Shown here: positions 42,481 to 50,849 of the stretch, piece after piece
Position numbering within the stretch: the first letter of the stretch is position 1
How the letters are laid out: the number at the start of each line of letters is the position of its first letter
Assembly (NCBI RefSeq): GCF_003584165.1
Contig: NZ_QXFJ01000031.1
Location: forward strand, 272,726 to 336,725
From: Flagellimonas aequoris
Lineage (GTDB): Bacteria; Bacteroidota; Bacteroidia; Flavobacteriales; Flavobacteriaceae
Length of the DNA stretch: 64,000 nt
Direction of reading: 5' to 3'
Made by a program: the position numbers and the translations under genes
Notes under the pieces: model-generated
Databases searched by the model: none
What the model saw: only the letters and a program-made list of their open reading frames with translations
Told to the model about the DNA's origin: nothing

Positions 42481-45021
42481 ATGGGAATGGAAACGAAAGC
42501 AGGCTTTTTATGGTTGGTAAAAATGGCTTGGCGAGACGGAAAGGCCAGTTACGGCAAGCTTCTCCTTTTTGTCTTTTCCATATCCTTGGGCGTTGCGGCT
42601 GTGGTGAGTGTTTACAGTTTTAGTGGATTGCTCAAGGAAAATATTTCCCAACGTTCCAAGGCTCTCCTAGGGGCCGATTTTGTAATTCAAAGCGATCAAC
42701 CCATAACGGAAAAAGTGGCAAGGATCATAGATTCCCTTGGTGGTGCCGATGCTCGGGAAATCAATTTTCCATCCATGGCCTCCTTTCCAGAAAAAGGGGC
42801 ATCCAAGTTTGTTGAGGTCAGAGGTGTAGATGTTGGTTTCCCATTTTATGGAGAATTGGAAACAATACCCCAGCAGGCTGCCTCGACCTATTCCAAAGGG
42901 CAGGCTTTGGTAGATGCAACTACCATGATCCAGTTCAACCTAAAAGTTGGGGATAGTATAAAATTGGGAGTCAAAAGCTTTGCAATCGCCGGGTCTTTGG
43001 AATCTGTCCCGGGCAGTACCTCGGTTTTTGGTGCTATAGCACCCCCAGTACTGATTCCCTTGGCTACTATTGAGGAAACGGGGCTCATTCAGACCGGTAG
43101 TCGAATTGACTACAAATATTATTTCAGGGCCAAGGACAACCAAGATCTGGAAGATTTGAACAAGAAGTTGCGGTCCACATTGGACGAGGAGCATGCCGAT
43201 ATGGATACCCACCTGTCCGAAGCCAGACGATTGGGTAGACGCTACGATAACTTTGGAAAGTTTTTGAACCTTGTTGGGTTTATTGCGCTATTGTTGGGTT
43301 GTGTGGGCATTGCCAGTGGTATGGGCATTTATATACAAATGAAAATACGATCTATTGCCATCCTAAAATGTTTGGGAGCTTCCAAAAAGCAGAGCTATCT
43401 CATTTTCTTTATCCAGATTGTTTGTATGGGATTGATAGGAGGTGTTTTCGGAATTTTGCTCGGGTATCTTCTGCAGCAATTGTTTCCATTTTTGTTGGGA
43501 GACCTCCTTCCAGTCGATGTAAACATTACCATGTCCTTCCAAAGTGTACTTTTGGGACTCTCCCTTGGCATGGCCATGTCCGTTTTGTTTGCGCTATATC
43601 CCTTGATGAGGACCTTATATATCTCTCCATTACAGACGTTAAGGGTAGTAAAGGAAAATACCTCTAGGTCAACCAGGGCAACCGTCGCCGTAGGATTGGG
43701 CATTGTAGGGTTTGTGTTCTGCTTTGCCTATTGGTTGCTGGGCGATCTGGCGAGGTCACTTTATTTTGTTTCAGGGCTATTTGCGGTGTTTTTGATTCTT
43801 ACCGCCGTGGCACAATTTTTTATGTCGATGCTCAAAAAGTTCTTTCCACATTCTTGGGGATTTGTTGCACGACAAAGTTTACGGAATTTGTTCAGACCAC
43901 AGAATCAAACCTTGGTTTTGGTCTTGTCCATAGGGATAGGAACCTTTTTGATCAGTACGCTGTATTTTACCAAAGACATGTTATTGGAGAAAGCGGCCAT
44001 TGAAGATAGGGCCGATACGGCAAATATGATTTTGATGGACATCCAGACTACACAAGTGAACAACGTGGCAAAAACCATTCAATCTTCAGGATTCCCCGTG
44101 ATTGATAAAATCCCGATTGTGACCATGCGGGTAGAAGCTTTGAAAGATGAACATGTGTCGGAAATTCGAAAGGATTCCACTTCGGAAATAGGTCGATGGA
44201 TTTTAAACCATGAATTCAGGGTCACATACCGCGATAGTTTGGTCAACTCTGAGAAAATTTTGGCTGGCCACTGGATTTCGAGAGCACAAAATGAAAATAG
44301 CATACCCATTTCCGTCAGTAGTGATTTTGCAAATATGGCAAAAGTCAACGTTGGGGATGAGATAACATTTAATGTACAGGGGAAGATAATGAAGACAATA
44401 GTTGGGAGTATTCGGGAAGTGGACTGGACCCGATTGCAACCTAACTTCTCCATTGTTTTTCCGATTGGCGTGCTTGAAAATGCTCCACAGTTTGGGGTAA
44501 TGACCACTAGAACTTCCACGGATGAAGGTTCCGCCAAATTGCAACAACGATTGGTTGGTGAATTTCCCAATGTTTCCATACTGGACCTCAAGCGTATCTT
44601 GGGATTACTGGAGGATATCCTGGGTAAAATAGGTTGGGTCATCAATTTTATGGCCTTTTTCAGCATATTTGTTGGCATTGCTGTACTTGTGGGAGCTATA
44701 TACAGTAGCAAGCATCAACGGATGAGACAAGGTGCATTATTGCGGACCTTAGGAGCAAAAAGCTCCCAGATTTTAAAGATGATAGCTTTGGAATATGCCG
44801 TTTTGGGATTTTTGGGTGCTTTTATGGGAGTGGTATTGTCCGTTGTGGGTAGTTCCTTATTGGCATATATGTTGTTCGATACAGCTTTTGTGCCTTCTTC
44901 AGTACCTTTTGTCATCATATTGCCGACCATAACCTTTCTTGTTTTTGTCATAGGGGTTGGCAGTAATGTTGGGATTGTAAGGAATACCCCTATTTCGGTG
45001 TTACAAAAGGAAACCGAATAA
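42481..45021 (+). CDS. ybbP: FtsX/MacB-type ABC permease, YbbP-like
   Basis: The start is ATG 42481; an overlapping TTG at 42475 in the ybbA stop is less likely. The 846-residue protein has two FtsX-type permease halves: four-helix units near residues 270-385 and 725-835, each preceded by a periplasmic domain, plus central helices near 410-450. Such permeases usually drive extracytoplasmic processes, not bulk import. It is the partner of the YbbA-like ATPase just upstream. Confidence 0.9.
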   Translation: MGMETKAGFLWLVKMAWRDGKASYGKLLLFVFSISLGVAAVVSVYSFSGLLKENISQRSKALLGADFVIQSDQPITEKVARIIDSLGGADAREINFPSMASFPEKGASKFVEVRGVDVGFPFYGELETIPQQAASTYSKGQALVDATTMIQFNLKVGDSIKLGVKSFAIAGSLESVPGSTSVFGAIAPPVLIPLATIEETGLIQTGSRIDYKYYFRAKDNQDLEDLNKKLRSTLDEEHADMDTHLSEARRLGRRYDNFGKFLNLVGFIALLLGCVGIASGMGIYIQMKIRSIAILKCLGASKKQSYLIFFIQIVCMGLIGGVFGILLGYLLQQLFPFLLGDLLPVDVNITMSFQSVLLGLSLGMAMSVLFALYPLMRTLYISPLQTLRVVKENTSRSTRATVAVGLGIVGFVFCFAYWLLGDLARSLYFVSGLFAVFLILTAVAQFFMSMLKKFFPHSWGFVARQSLRNLFRPQNQTLVLVLSIGIGTFLISTLYFTKDMLLEKAAIEDRADTANMILMDIQTTQVNNVAKTIQSSGFPVIDKIPIVTMRVEALKDEHVSEIRKDSTSEIGRWILNHEFRVTYRDSLVNSEKILAGHWISRAQNENSIPISVSSDFANMAKVNVGDEITFNVQGKIMKTIVGSIREVDWTRLQPNFSIVFPIGVLENAPQFGVMTTRTSTDEGSAKLQQRLVGEFPNVSILDLKRILGLLEDILGKIGWVINFMAFFSIFVGIAVLVGAIYSSKHQRMRQGALLRTLGAKSSQILKMIALEYAVLGFLGAFMGVVLSVVGSSLLAYMLFDTAFVPSSVPFVIILPTITFLVFVIGVGSNVGIVRNTPISVLQKETE

Positions 45022-45381
45022 TGGGAATGTCCAAAACCATACACATAAAACTTCTTATTTCTTTGTTTTCAGGATTATACAATATTTTTTAGGAAAAGCA
45101 TCAACACTATTTACTGTAATTTGTAAATACCGGAGAAAATCATCTTGTGCATATCGCATGAATTGGTCTTGGTGTCTATTATGGTCATAACGGGATGGAT
45201 GGAAAATCGACAAATGAGATTATACTCATACTCCACTGACAGATTATAAAAAAATGTCTGTTGAGATATGTACCTAGAAGGTGTTTCATAGATGTCGCTA
45301 ACATTATTAACTCTTTAATCTTGAAAATACCATCACCATGATGGAAGTTGAATTAAGACATATCATTCCCCCAAGCTTTAA
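45022..45381. other. Gap without a recognisable gene
   Basis: About 360 bp between ybbP and the integrase remnant. A minus-strand frame of about 66 codons (roughly 45116-45316) is open but lacks a start and is unrecognised. No terminator or repeat was identified. Confidence 0.45.
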
Positions 45382-45465
45382 TCACAGTCGGTTGAAATCA
45401 TCACTGACCTTTTTGTCCAATACCTTGGTATAGATCTGTGTGGTGGCAAGTTTGGTGTGGCCCAA
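45382..45465 (-). pseudogene. C-terminal remnant of a tyrosine recombinase (phage-type integrase)
   Basis: The last 27 codons read LGHTKLATTQIYTKVLDKK, VSDDFNRL, then a stop. This is the box II signature of tyrosine recombinases: the catalytic His in LGH and the nucleophile Tyr in TTQIYTKV. Upstream of this the frame runs into the terminator and tRNA-Lys, so the rest of the gene is gone. An integrase fragment directly at a tRNA 3' end is the usual scar of an integrated element. Confidence 0.85.
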
Positions 45466-45504
45466 AAACAAAAAACCTTGCAAATCAATTGATTGCAAGG
45501 TTTT
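45466..45504 (-). terminator. Terminator of tRNA-Lys
   Basis: AAAACCTTGCAA (45472-45483) and TTGCAAGGTTTT (45493-45504) form a 12-bp stem with a 9-nt loop. On the minus strand it is followed by TTTTTTGTTTTT. Arms resemble the hairpin at 27855. Confidence 0.85.
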
Positions 45505-45528
45505 GATATGGTTTGAAATCGTTTCAAG

Positions 45529-45601
45529 TGACCTGGCCGGGGCTCGAACCCGGGACCCTTTCATTAAAAGTGAAATGCTCTACCAACTGAGCTACCAGGT
45601 C
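45529..45601 (-). tRNA. tRNA-Lys (anticodon TTT)
   Basis: Read on the minus strand, the 73-nt cloverleaf has acceptor arms GACCTGG/CCAGGTC, D-loop AGCTCAGTTGGTAGAGC, anticodon loop CTTTTAA within TTTCA/TGAAA, T-arm GGGTTCGAGCCCC and discriminator A. CCA is not encoded. Its 3' end adjoins the terminator and the integrase remnant. Confidence 0.96.
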
Positions 45602-45720
45602 ATTTTAACAGTGCCAAGCTGTTTTGCTAAGCGGCTGCAAATATAACATCAATAATCTATTTTACAAGGTGAATTAATGATAAATTTGTGTTTTTTTGAA
45701 ATCACTAGGAATCCGAGTAT

Positions 45721-46233
45721 ATGAAAATAGTTTTGATGGGATATATGGCAAGTGGAAAGTCAACCGTTGGGCAACTGTTGGCCAGTGAATTAGGGATACG
45801 GTTCATCGACCTTGATGACTATATCGAGGAGCAGGAAAAAAAATCCATCAAAAATATTTTTTCTGAAAAAGGTGAAATCTATTTCCGGAAATTGGAGCAC
45901 CGGACCCTACAAAAAATATTGCAGGAAAACGAATCCGTTGTATTGTCTACCGGAGGGGGCACCCCTTGCTACGGAAATAATTTACAAACCATTTTGGAAC
46001 AAGCAGATTGCTCTATCTACCTACAAATGTCCATCCCCGATTTGGTGGACCGGATTGCCGGGGAGAAAGAACATCGCCCGTTAGTTAAGGATATTCCCGA
46101 TATGGATTTGCCAGAATTTGTGGGGAAACACCTGTTTGAACGCGTTCCTTATTATTCCCAAGCTAATCATATGGTGAATGGAAAGGGAGACCCTGCAACG
46201 GTCATGGCGGAAATCAAAAAAATCTTATTCTAG
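45721..46233 (+). CDS. aroK: Shikimate kinase
   Basis: This 170-residue protein phosphorylates shikimate to shikimate-3-phosphate in aromatic amino-acid synthesis. The P-loop is GYMASGKST (about 7-15), shikimate contacts are in IDLDDYIE and STGGGTP (about 79-85), and the lid has EHRPL. Its stop overlaps the convergent phosphoribosyltransferase gene by 9 bp, so the two 3' ends share sequence and no terminator separates them. Confidence 0.95.
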   Translation: MKIVLMGYMASGKSTVGQLLASELGIRFIDLDDYIEEQEKKSIKNIFSEKGEIYFRKLEHRTLQKILQENESVVLSTGGGTPCYGNNLQTILEQADCSIYLQMSIPDLVDRIAGEKEHRPLVKDIPDMDLPEFVGKHLFERVPYYSQANHMVNGKGDPATVMAEIKKILF

Positions 46234-46719
46234 GTAAACGGCATCATTGTTGGCCTCGAACACCACTTTGATGTGTTCGTTCAAAGAAGTGGAAAGTGAA
46301 ATACCCTTAAAATCAGCTTTAATCGGGTATTTTTTATGATTCCTGTTCACCAGTACGGCCGTCTTTAATTGTTTGATGGGCGTTTTCAAGAAGTGATGGG
46401 TGCCATAGATCAAGGTAGTGCCGGAATTCAGTACATCATCCACTAAAACAATAGACTTATTAGTATACTCCTGTTCATCCATAGAGGTGTTCACCCCACT
46501 TTTCAATGGATTTTTTTTGTCCATATCCATCTTGCACAATATAATGTCGGCATCAGTGATTTTTTTGAGTATGGCCGCAATCTTCTTTGCAAAACTCATC
46601 CCACCACCATTTATTCCGGCGATGATGATCTCTTTTTCATCCACATTGGTCTCGTAGATTTGGTAGGCAATGCGTTTTGCAATATGCTGGATCTGTTCGT
46701 GGGTAAGTATGCGGTTCAT
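46225..46719 (-). CDS. PyrR-like phosphoribosyltransferase-family protein
   Basis: Starting at ATG 46719 (MNRILTHEQIQHIAKRIA) gives 164 residues. The PRPP-binding loop is SIVLVDDVLNSGTTL (about 93-107) and the flexible loop region follows GINGGGMSFAKKIA. It resembles PyrR/hypoxanthine-type phosphoribosyltransferases and could recycle nucleobases or act as a regulator. No pyr leader is visible nearby. It is convergent with aroK, with a 9-bp overlap of their 3' ends. Confidence 0.82.
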   Translation of the reverse strand: MNRILTHEQIQHIAKRIAYQIYETNVDEKEIIIAGINGGGMSFAKKIAAILKKITDADIILCKMDMDKKNPLKSGVNTSMDEQEYTNKSIVLVDDVLNSGTTLIYGTHHFLKTPIKQLKTAVLVNRNHKKYPIKADFKGISLSTSLNEHIKVVFEANNDAVYLE

Positions 46720-46755
46720 TATATTGTTGCTTAAGGTTATCAAAGATAAAACAGT

Positions 46756-47127
46756 TCATTCAGATTCGTCCAAATAATCCTCAATGTCCCGTCTATCCTT
46801 TTTAGTGGGGCGCCCCAATCCCTTTTTACGGTAATGGGTTTTTGCATGTTGGAGCAGTTCGTTATGTTCAAAGGCCTCTTGTGGGGTGGTGTCCTTTCTA
46901 TAAATGTCCACCAATTTGGCCCCTACACGGTTTTCGGGAATGTCCAGAACGGTCAGTTGGTAGTCAATCTGGTTTTTGCGAAGAACAATCTTGTCCATGG
47001 GGTACACTTCCCTCGAAGGCTTTATATCGCTTCCATTTACCTTCACCTGACCCTTCTTTACGGCAGTGGAGGCGAGGTTCCTGGTTTTGTAGTATCTGGT
47101 ACACCAAAGGTACTTGTCAATCCGCAT
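46756..47127 (-). CDS. S4-domain RNA-binding protein (Hsp15/HslR-like)
   Basis: ATG 47127 gives MRIDKYLWCTRYYKTRNLA, the standard start of Hsp15-type S4 proteins; the frame extends 68 codons upstream without homology. The 123-residue protein has the S4 RNA-binding domain (about 1-65) and a basic tail (HYRKKGLGRPTKKDRRDIEDY). Hsp15 relatives bind stalled 50S subunits carrying nascent chains and help recycle them. It lies 36 bp upstream of the phosphoribosyltransferase gene on the same strand. Confidence 0.88.
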   Translation of the reverse strand: MRIDKYLWCTRYYKTRNLASTAVKKGQVKVNGSDIKPSREVYPMDKIVLRKNQIDYQLTVLDIPENRVGAKLVDIYRKDTTPQEAFEHNELLQHAKTHYRKKGLGRPTKKDRRDIEDYLDESE

Positions 47128-47192
47128 GGCTTTGCAATTCTTTGTTAATGGACAGAGCAAAAATAACGGAAAATTGTATCTTGCGCAGCTAA

Positions 47193-48158
47193 ATGACATA
47201 CTTGATGAGGTACGGGATTTTTGTTTCTTTGATTTTTGTATTGGCCGTTGTTTCATGTAAAAAGGATGATAATGGTGTGGTGGAAGTACCACCGAGTCTA
47301 TTGAGCGATGTGGCTCCGGAAGATGATGCAACGATCAGGGAATATCTGAATACACATTTCTATAATTACGAGGATTTTGAAAACGAGCCCGATGGGTTTG
47401 ACCATAAAATTGTCATCGATACCCTATCTGGGGACAATGCAGGTAAACGATCCCTGATGGAAGATGCCCAATCCATGGTCATCAAAGTTTCCTCCAGTTA
47501 CTTGGGATTAAGTGCAGGCGAAGAGGACATTTCCCATACCCTGTACTACATTGAGGTACGTAAAGGAGGTGGGGGCAGCCCAACTTTTGCCGATTCCACT
47601 TTGGTTAGATATCAAGGTTCCCTGTTGAACGGAAAATTGTTCGATGAAAGCCAGGACTTTGTTTGGCAGGAACTTCCTATTACGGTGAGAGGGTATGGTA
47701 ATGGAGTATCCAAGTTTAATGCGGGCACCGAAGACCAAATAGTTGAAAACCCTGATGGGACCTACAATATCACGAATAGCGGCTTGGGAATAATTGTGAT
47801 ACCATCTGGTCTTGCATACTTCAATAATTCAAACAGCTCCCTTATACCCAGTTATTCACCTTTGGTTTTCAAGATTGAATTGGGGCTGTATGTGGAAAAT
47901 ACGGATAGGGATAATGATGGCATACCTTCCATAGAAGAGGATTTGAATGGGAACGGATATTTGAATGATGACAATACGGATGCGGACAGCGAAAGTCGCT
48001 TTGCTCCCCCCTCACCTAATTTTAATGATGCGGACGATGACGGGGATGGGGTTTCCACAAGAAATGAAATTACCGATGATAATGGAAACATCATAAAACC
48101 CTATCCGGACAAGGATGGGGATGGGATTCCGGATTACTTGGACCCAGATACCAATTAA
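47193..48158 (+). CDS. FKBP-type peptidyl-prolyl isomerase lipoprotein with calcium-binding repeats
   Basis: This 321-residue protein (ATG 47193, or 47205 giving MRYGIFVSLI…) has lipobox VVSC. The FKBP-like domain (about 100-232) includes STLVRYQGSLLNGKLFDES and IVIPSGLAYFN. A C-terminal run of thrombospondin-type-3-like acidic repeats (NTDRDNDGIPSIEEDLNGNG, DADDDGDGVST, PDKDGDGIPDYLDPDTN; about 234-321) should bind calcium. It likely assists folding of exported proteins at the surface or in the periplasm. Some active-site aromatic residues of FKBPs are not obvious, so isomerase activity is uncertain. Confidence 0.86.
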   Translation: MTYLMRYGIFVSLIFVLAVVSCKKDDNGVVEVPPSLLSDVAPEDDATIREYLNTHFYNYEDFENEPDGFDHKIVIDTLSGDNAGKRSLMEDAQSMVIKVSSSYLGLSAGEEDISHTLYYIEVRKGGGGSPTFADSTLVRYQGSLLNGKLFDESQDFVWQELPITVRGYGNGVSKFNAGTEDQIVENPDGTYNITNSGLGIIVIPSGLAYFNNSNSSLIPSYSPLVFKIELGLYVENTDRDNDGIPSIEEDLNGNGYLNDDNTDADSESRFAPPSPNFNDADDDGDGVSTRNEITDDNGNIIKPYPDKDGDGIPDYLDPDTN

Positions 48159-48162
48159 ACAT

Positions 48163-48198
48163 AAAAAAGGCCCGATGGATCCATCGGGCCTTTTTTTA
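48163..48198. terminator. Bidirectional terminator
   Basis: A perfect palindrome, AAAAAAGGCCCGATGGAT and its complement meeting at GGATCC, with A- and T-runs, lies between the convergent FKBP and outer-membrane barrel genes. Confidence 0.93.
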
Positions 48199-48221
48199 TT
48201 TCAATTTGTGGATTTTACATT

Positions 48222-48833
48222 TTACAACTTGAGTGAAAGAGCGAATATAACCTGTGAAGGCCTGGAATCGACCCTTCCGGATAAATCCGCAACATTATCA
48301 CTAATAAATTCTGCTTCATTTTTAGAGAAGCCACGTTCATAGCGTACGTCCAATCCAATATTTCCTAAATTGACCCCGACACCGGCATTTAATCCAACGG
48401 TGAAGTCATTTTTAACATCCTCTACTTCCAAATCACCCAAGTCATTGTTCAAGGTATATTGGAAGGCTGGACCTGCAAAAATGTGCAAAGGGCCGATCAG
48501 TTTATACCCCAAGAGCACCGGCATGTCCAATTTGGAGATGTCGTAATCTTGGGTGTCTCCATCCACGTCATAGGAACTTTTGGTTTTGGAATATACCAAT
48601 TCAGGTCTAAGGTAAATTTTGGGAAAATCCAATTTTCCCCAAAAACCAAAATGATACCCTGCTTTACCCTTGGCACCTTCAACGATATCCTGTCCGCCAT
48701 CGCCTACAGAACTGATCAAGTCACCATTTTTGTTGTAAGATAATCCGGCCTTAATACCGAATCCTGAGCCACTCTGGGCTAAGGCAGTTGCCCCAATAAG
48801 GGCAAATACTGCTACTAGAAGCGTTTTTTTCAT
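48222..48833 (-). CDS. Outer-membrane beta-barrel protein (porin-family, PorT-like)
   Basis: This 203-residue protein has a signal peptide (to ALAQ) and eight or so amphipathic strands (GFGIKAGLSYNKNGDL, YHFGFWGKLDFP, LHIFAGPAFQYTLN, FTVGLNAGVGVNL, GLDVRYERGF). It ends in FALSLKL, typical of the OMP_b-brl family. Such small barrels are very common in Bacteroidota and their individual roles are mostly unknown. It shares the bidirectional terminator at 48163. Confidence 0.88.
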   Translation of the reverse strand: MKKTLLVAVFALIGATALAQSGSGFGIKAGLSYNKNGDLISSVGDGGQDIVEGAKGKAGYHFGFWGKLDFPKIYLRPELVYSKTKSSYDVDGDTQDYDISKLDMPVLLGYKLIGPLHIFAGPAFQYTLNNDLGDLEVEDVKNDFTVGLNAGVGVNLGNIGLDVRYERGFSKNEAEFISDNVADLSGRVDSRPSQVIFALSLKL

Positions 48834-48880
48834 ACATGTTCGTTTTAATGGGTTGAAGTAATATCAAAAGATATCGGAAA

Positions 48881-49834
48881 CTATTTCCGCTTCAACACTC
48901 TTAAAACGGCCGCTTCTATGGCTTTATTGTTCAAACCGTACTTCTCCATGAGTTGTTCGGGTGTACCACTTTCTCCAAAAGTATCCTTGGTGGCCACAAG
49001 CTCTTGAGGGGTAGGATGGTGCATACCCAATACGCCGGCCACGCTTTCCCCAAGGCCTCCCAAATAATTATGCTCTTCCGCGGTCACTATACATCCTGTC
49101 TTTTTCACGGAGTCCAAAATGGCTTTTTCGTCCAAGGGTTTGATGGTGTGTATGTTGATCACTTCTGCAGAAATGCCCTGGTTCTCCAAACTTTCGGCTG
49201 CTTGTAGGGCTTCCCATACCAAGTGTCCGGTAGCAACGATGGTGACATCGGTTCCCTCACTCAACATAAGGGCTTTCCCAATTTCGAATTTTTGATCAAC
49301 TGGGGTAAAGTTGGCCACTTTAGGTCTTCCAAAACGAAGATAGACTGGGCCATGGTGTTTTGCAATGGCAATGGTGGCCGCTTTGGTCTGGTTAAAGTCA
49401 CAGGGGTTGATCACCGTCATCCCGGGAAGCATTTTCATTAAACCGATATCCTCCAAAATTTGGTGGGTGGCTCCATCTTCTCCCAAGGTAAGACCCGCAT
49501 GGGAAGCACATATTTTTACATTCTTGTCCGAATAGGCAATGGACTGGCGAATTTGGTCGTAGACCCTTCCTGTTGCAAAATTGGCAAAGGAAGAGGCAAA
49601 AGGGATTTTTCCACCAATGGTCAATCCAGCTGCGATGCCCATCATGTTCGCTTCGGCAATCCCCACTTGAAAAAATCTTTCGGGATTCTCCTCAATGAAC
49701 GTTTCGATTTTTAAGGAACCTACCAAGTCGGCACAAAGTGCCACCACATTGGGGTTGGTCCTTCCCAGTTCCGTCATTCCTGCGCCATAGCCGCTTCGGG
49801 TATCCTGTTTTCCTTGATCTGTATATTTAGTCAT
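48881..49834 (-). CDS. Transketolase, C-terminal subunit
   Basis: This 317-residue protein carries the pyrimidine-binding and C-terminal domains of transketolase (RSGYGAGMTELG, EANMMGIAAGLTIGGKIPFASSFA, GLTLGEDGATHQ, VTAEEHNYLGGLGESVA). With the N-terminal subunit encoded 16 bp upstream it forms a split transketolase. The enzyme moves two-carbon units in the pentose-phosphate pathway. Split versions are usual in some Bacteroidota and archaea, so this is not a frameshift: separate stop, gap and start are present. Confidence 0.93.
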   Translation of the reverse strand: MTKYTDQGKQDTRSGYGAGMTELGRTNPNVVALCADLVGSLKIETFIEENPERFFQVGIAEANMMGIAAGLTIGGKIPFASSFANFATGRVYDQIRQSIAYSDKNVKICASHAGLTLGEDGATHQILEDIGLMKMLPGMTVINPCDFNQTKAATIAIAKHHGPVYLRFGRPKVANFTPVDQKFEIGKALMLSEGTDVTIVATGHLVWEALQAAESLENQGISAEVINIHTIKPLDEKAILDSVKKTGCIVTAEEHNYLGGLGESVAGVLGMHHPTPQELVATKDTFGESGTPEQLMEKYGLNNKAIEAAVLRVLKRK

Positions 49835-49850
49835 GGTGTCTGTTTCTTAA

Positions 49851-50696
49851 TTAATAATCGCCTAGAGTTTCTGGGTTTTGCGCTAATGCAGTGGCCAATT
49901 GCTCATCATTTGGAGCTTTACCGTGCCAAGCATGGGTGTGCATCATGAAATCCACTCCATGGCCCATTTCGGTATCCATAACCATACAAACGGGTTTGCC
50001 TTTTCCCGTTCTGCTTTTGGCTTCTTTCAATCCGGCGACCACTCTTTCCAGGTCATTGCCACTTTCCACTTCCAATACATCCCATCCAAACACCCGGAAT
50101 TTTTCGGCAACATCGCCCAACGGCAGTACTTTTTCGGTAGGGCCGTCTATCTGTTGGCCATTTCTGTCTATGGTGGAAATGAGGTTATCTACTTTGTTGC
50201 CTGCGGCAAACATGATGGCCTCCCAATTCTGTCCTTCCTGAAGTTCTCCATCCCCATGGAGACTGAATACCAAATGGTCGTCCCCGTTCAATTTTTTGGC
50301 CAATGCGGCCCCAATGGCCACGGACATCCCTTGGCCCAATGAACCGGATGCCACGCGTACGCCAGGTAGGCCTTCGTGGGTGGTAGGGTGTCCCTGTAAT
50401 CTTGAATTGATCAACCTGAAAGTGTTGAGTTCCTCAAGGGGGAAATAACCCCTTCGCGCCAAAACGCTATAAAAAACAGGGGAGATGTGTCCGTTGGACA
50501 AAAAGAAGATGTCCTCTCCAATTCCATCCATATCAAACCCTTCCTTTAGATCCATAATTTCGTTGTAGAGGGCTACCATAAATTCGGTACAGCCCAAGGA
50601 TCCTCCCGGATGTCCTGAATTTACGTTGTGGACCATTCGTAAGATGTCCCTTCTGACCTGTATGACCAAGTCCTGTAATTCTTTCGTATTTGGCAT
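49851..50696 (-). CDS. Transketolase, N-terminal (TPP-binding) subunit
   Basis: This 281-residue protein has the TPP/magnesium domain: GHPGGSLGCTEFMVALY, GSLGQGMSVAIGAA, the GDGELQEG…NWEA metal-TPP motif (about 153-168) and a C-terminal HGVDFM…HAWHGKAP. It is half of the split transketolase. A -7 element TACTTTTG (50723-50716) with TTG at 50746-50744 precedes it on the minus strand. Confidence 0.93.
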   Translation of the reverse strand: MPNTKELQDLVIQVRRDILRMVHNVNSGHPGGSLGCTEFMVALYNEIMDLKEGFDMDGIGEDIFFLSNGHISPVFYSVLARRGYFPLEELNTFRLINSRLQGHPTTHEGLPGVRVASGSLGQGMSVAIGAALAKKLNGDDHLVFSLHGDGELQEGQNWEAIMFAAGNKVDNLISTIDRNGQQIDGPTEKVLPLGDVAEKFRVFGWDVLEVESGNDLERVVAGLKEAKSRTGKGKPVCMVMDTEMGHGVDFMMHTHAWHGKAPNDEQLATALAQNPETLGDY

Positions 50697-50715
50697 TGCG
50701 TAATATTTAATGTAT

Positions 50716-50746
50716 CAAAAGTAAAAGCATTCGATCGGCTAAACAA
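50716..50746 (-). promoter_or_regulatory. Transketolase operon promoter
   Basis: Minus-strand TTG (50746-50744), 20-nt spacer, TACTTTTG (50723-50716); consensus Bacteroidota promoter about 20 nt before the start codon. Confidence 0.6.
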
Positions 50747-50823
50747 ACGGAAACGCATTATTTATCAAGAGCCTTATTGACAAACTTTATTTTTTTGTTA
50801 AGGGTTGGCGAAAATGAGATCGT

Positions 50824-50831
50824 TATATTTG
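50824..50831 (+). promoter_or_regulatory. -7 element of the tgt gene
   Basis: TATATTTG matches TAnnTTTG; a TTG at 50805-50807 lies 16 nt upstream. The predicted leader is about 15 nt before the TTG start codon. Confidence 0.5.
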
Positions 50832-50849
50832 CGCTTTTAAACGAAACCA

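Noticed and set aside
48881..50696. Transketolase broken by a frameshift
   Set aside because: Two complete genes with a stop, a 16-bp gap and a normal start; split transketolase is a known natural form.
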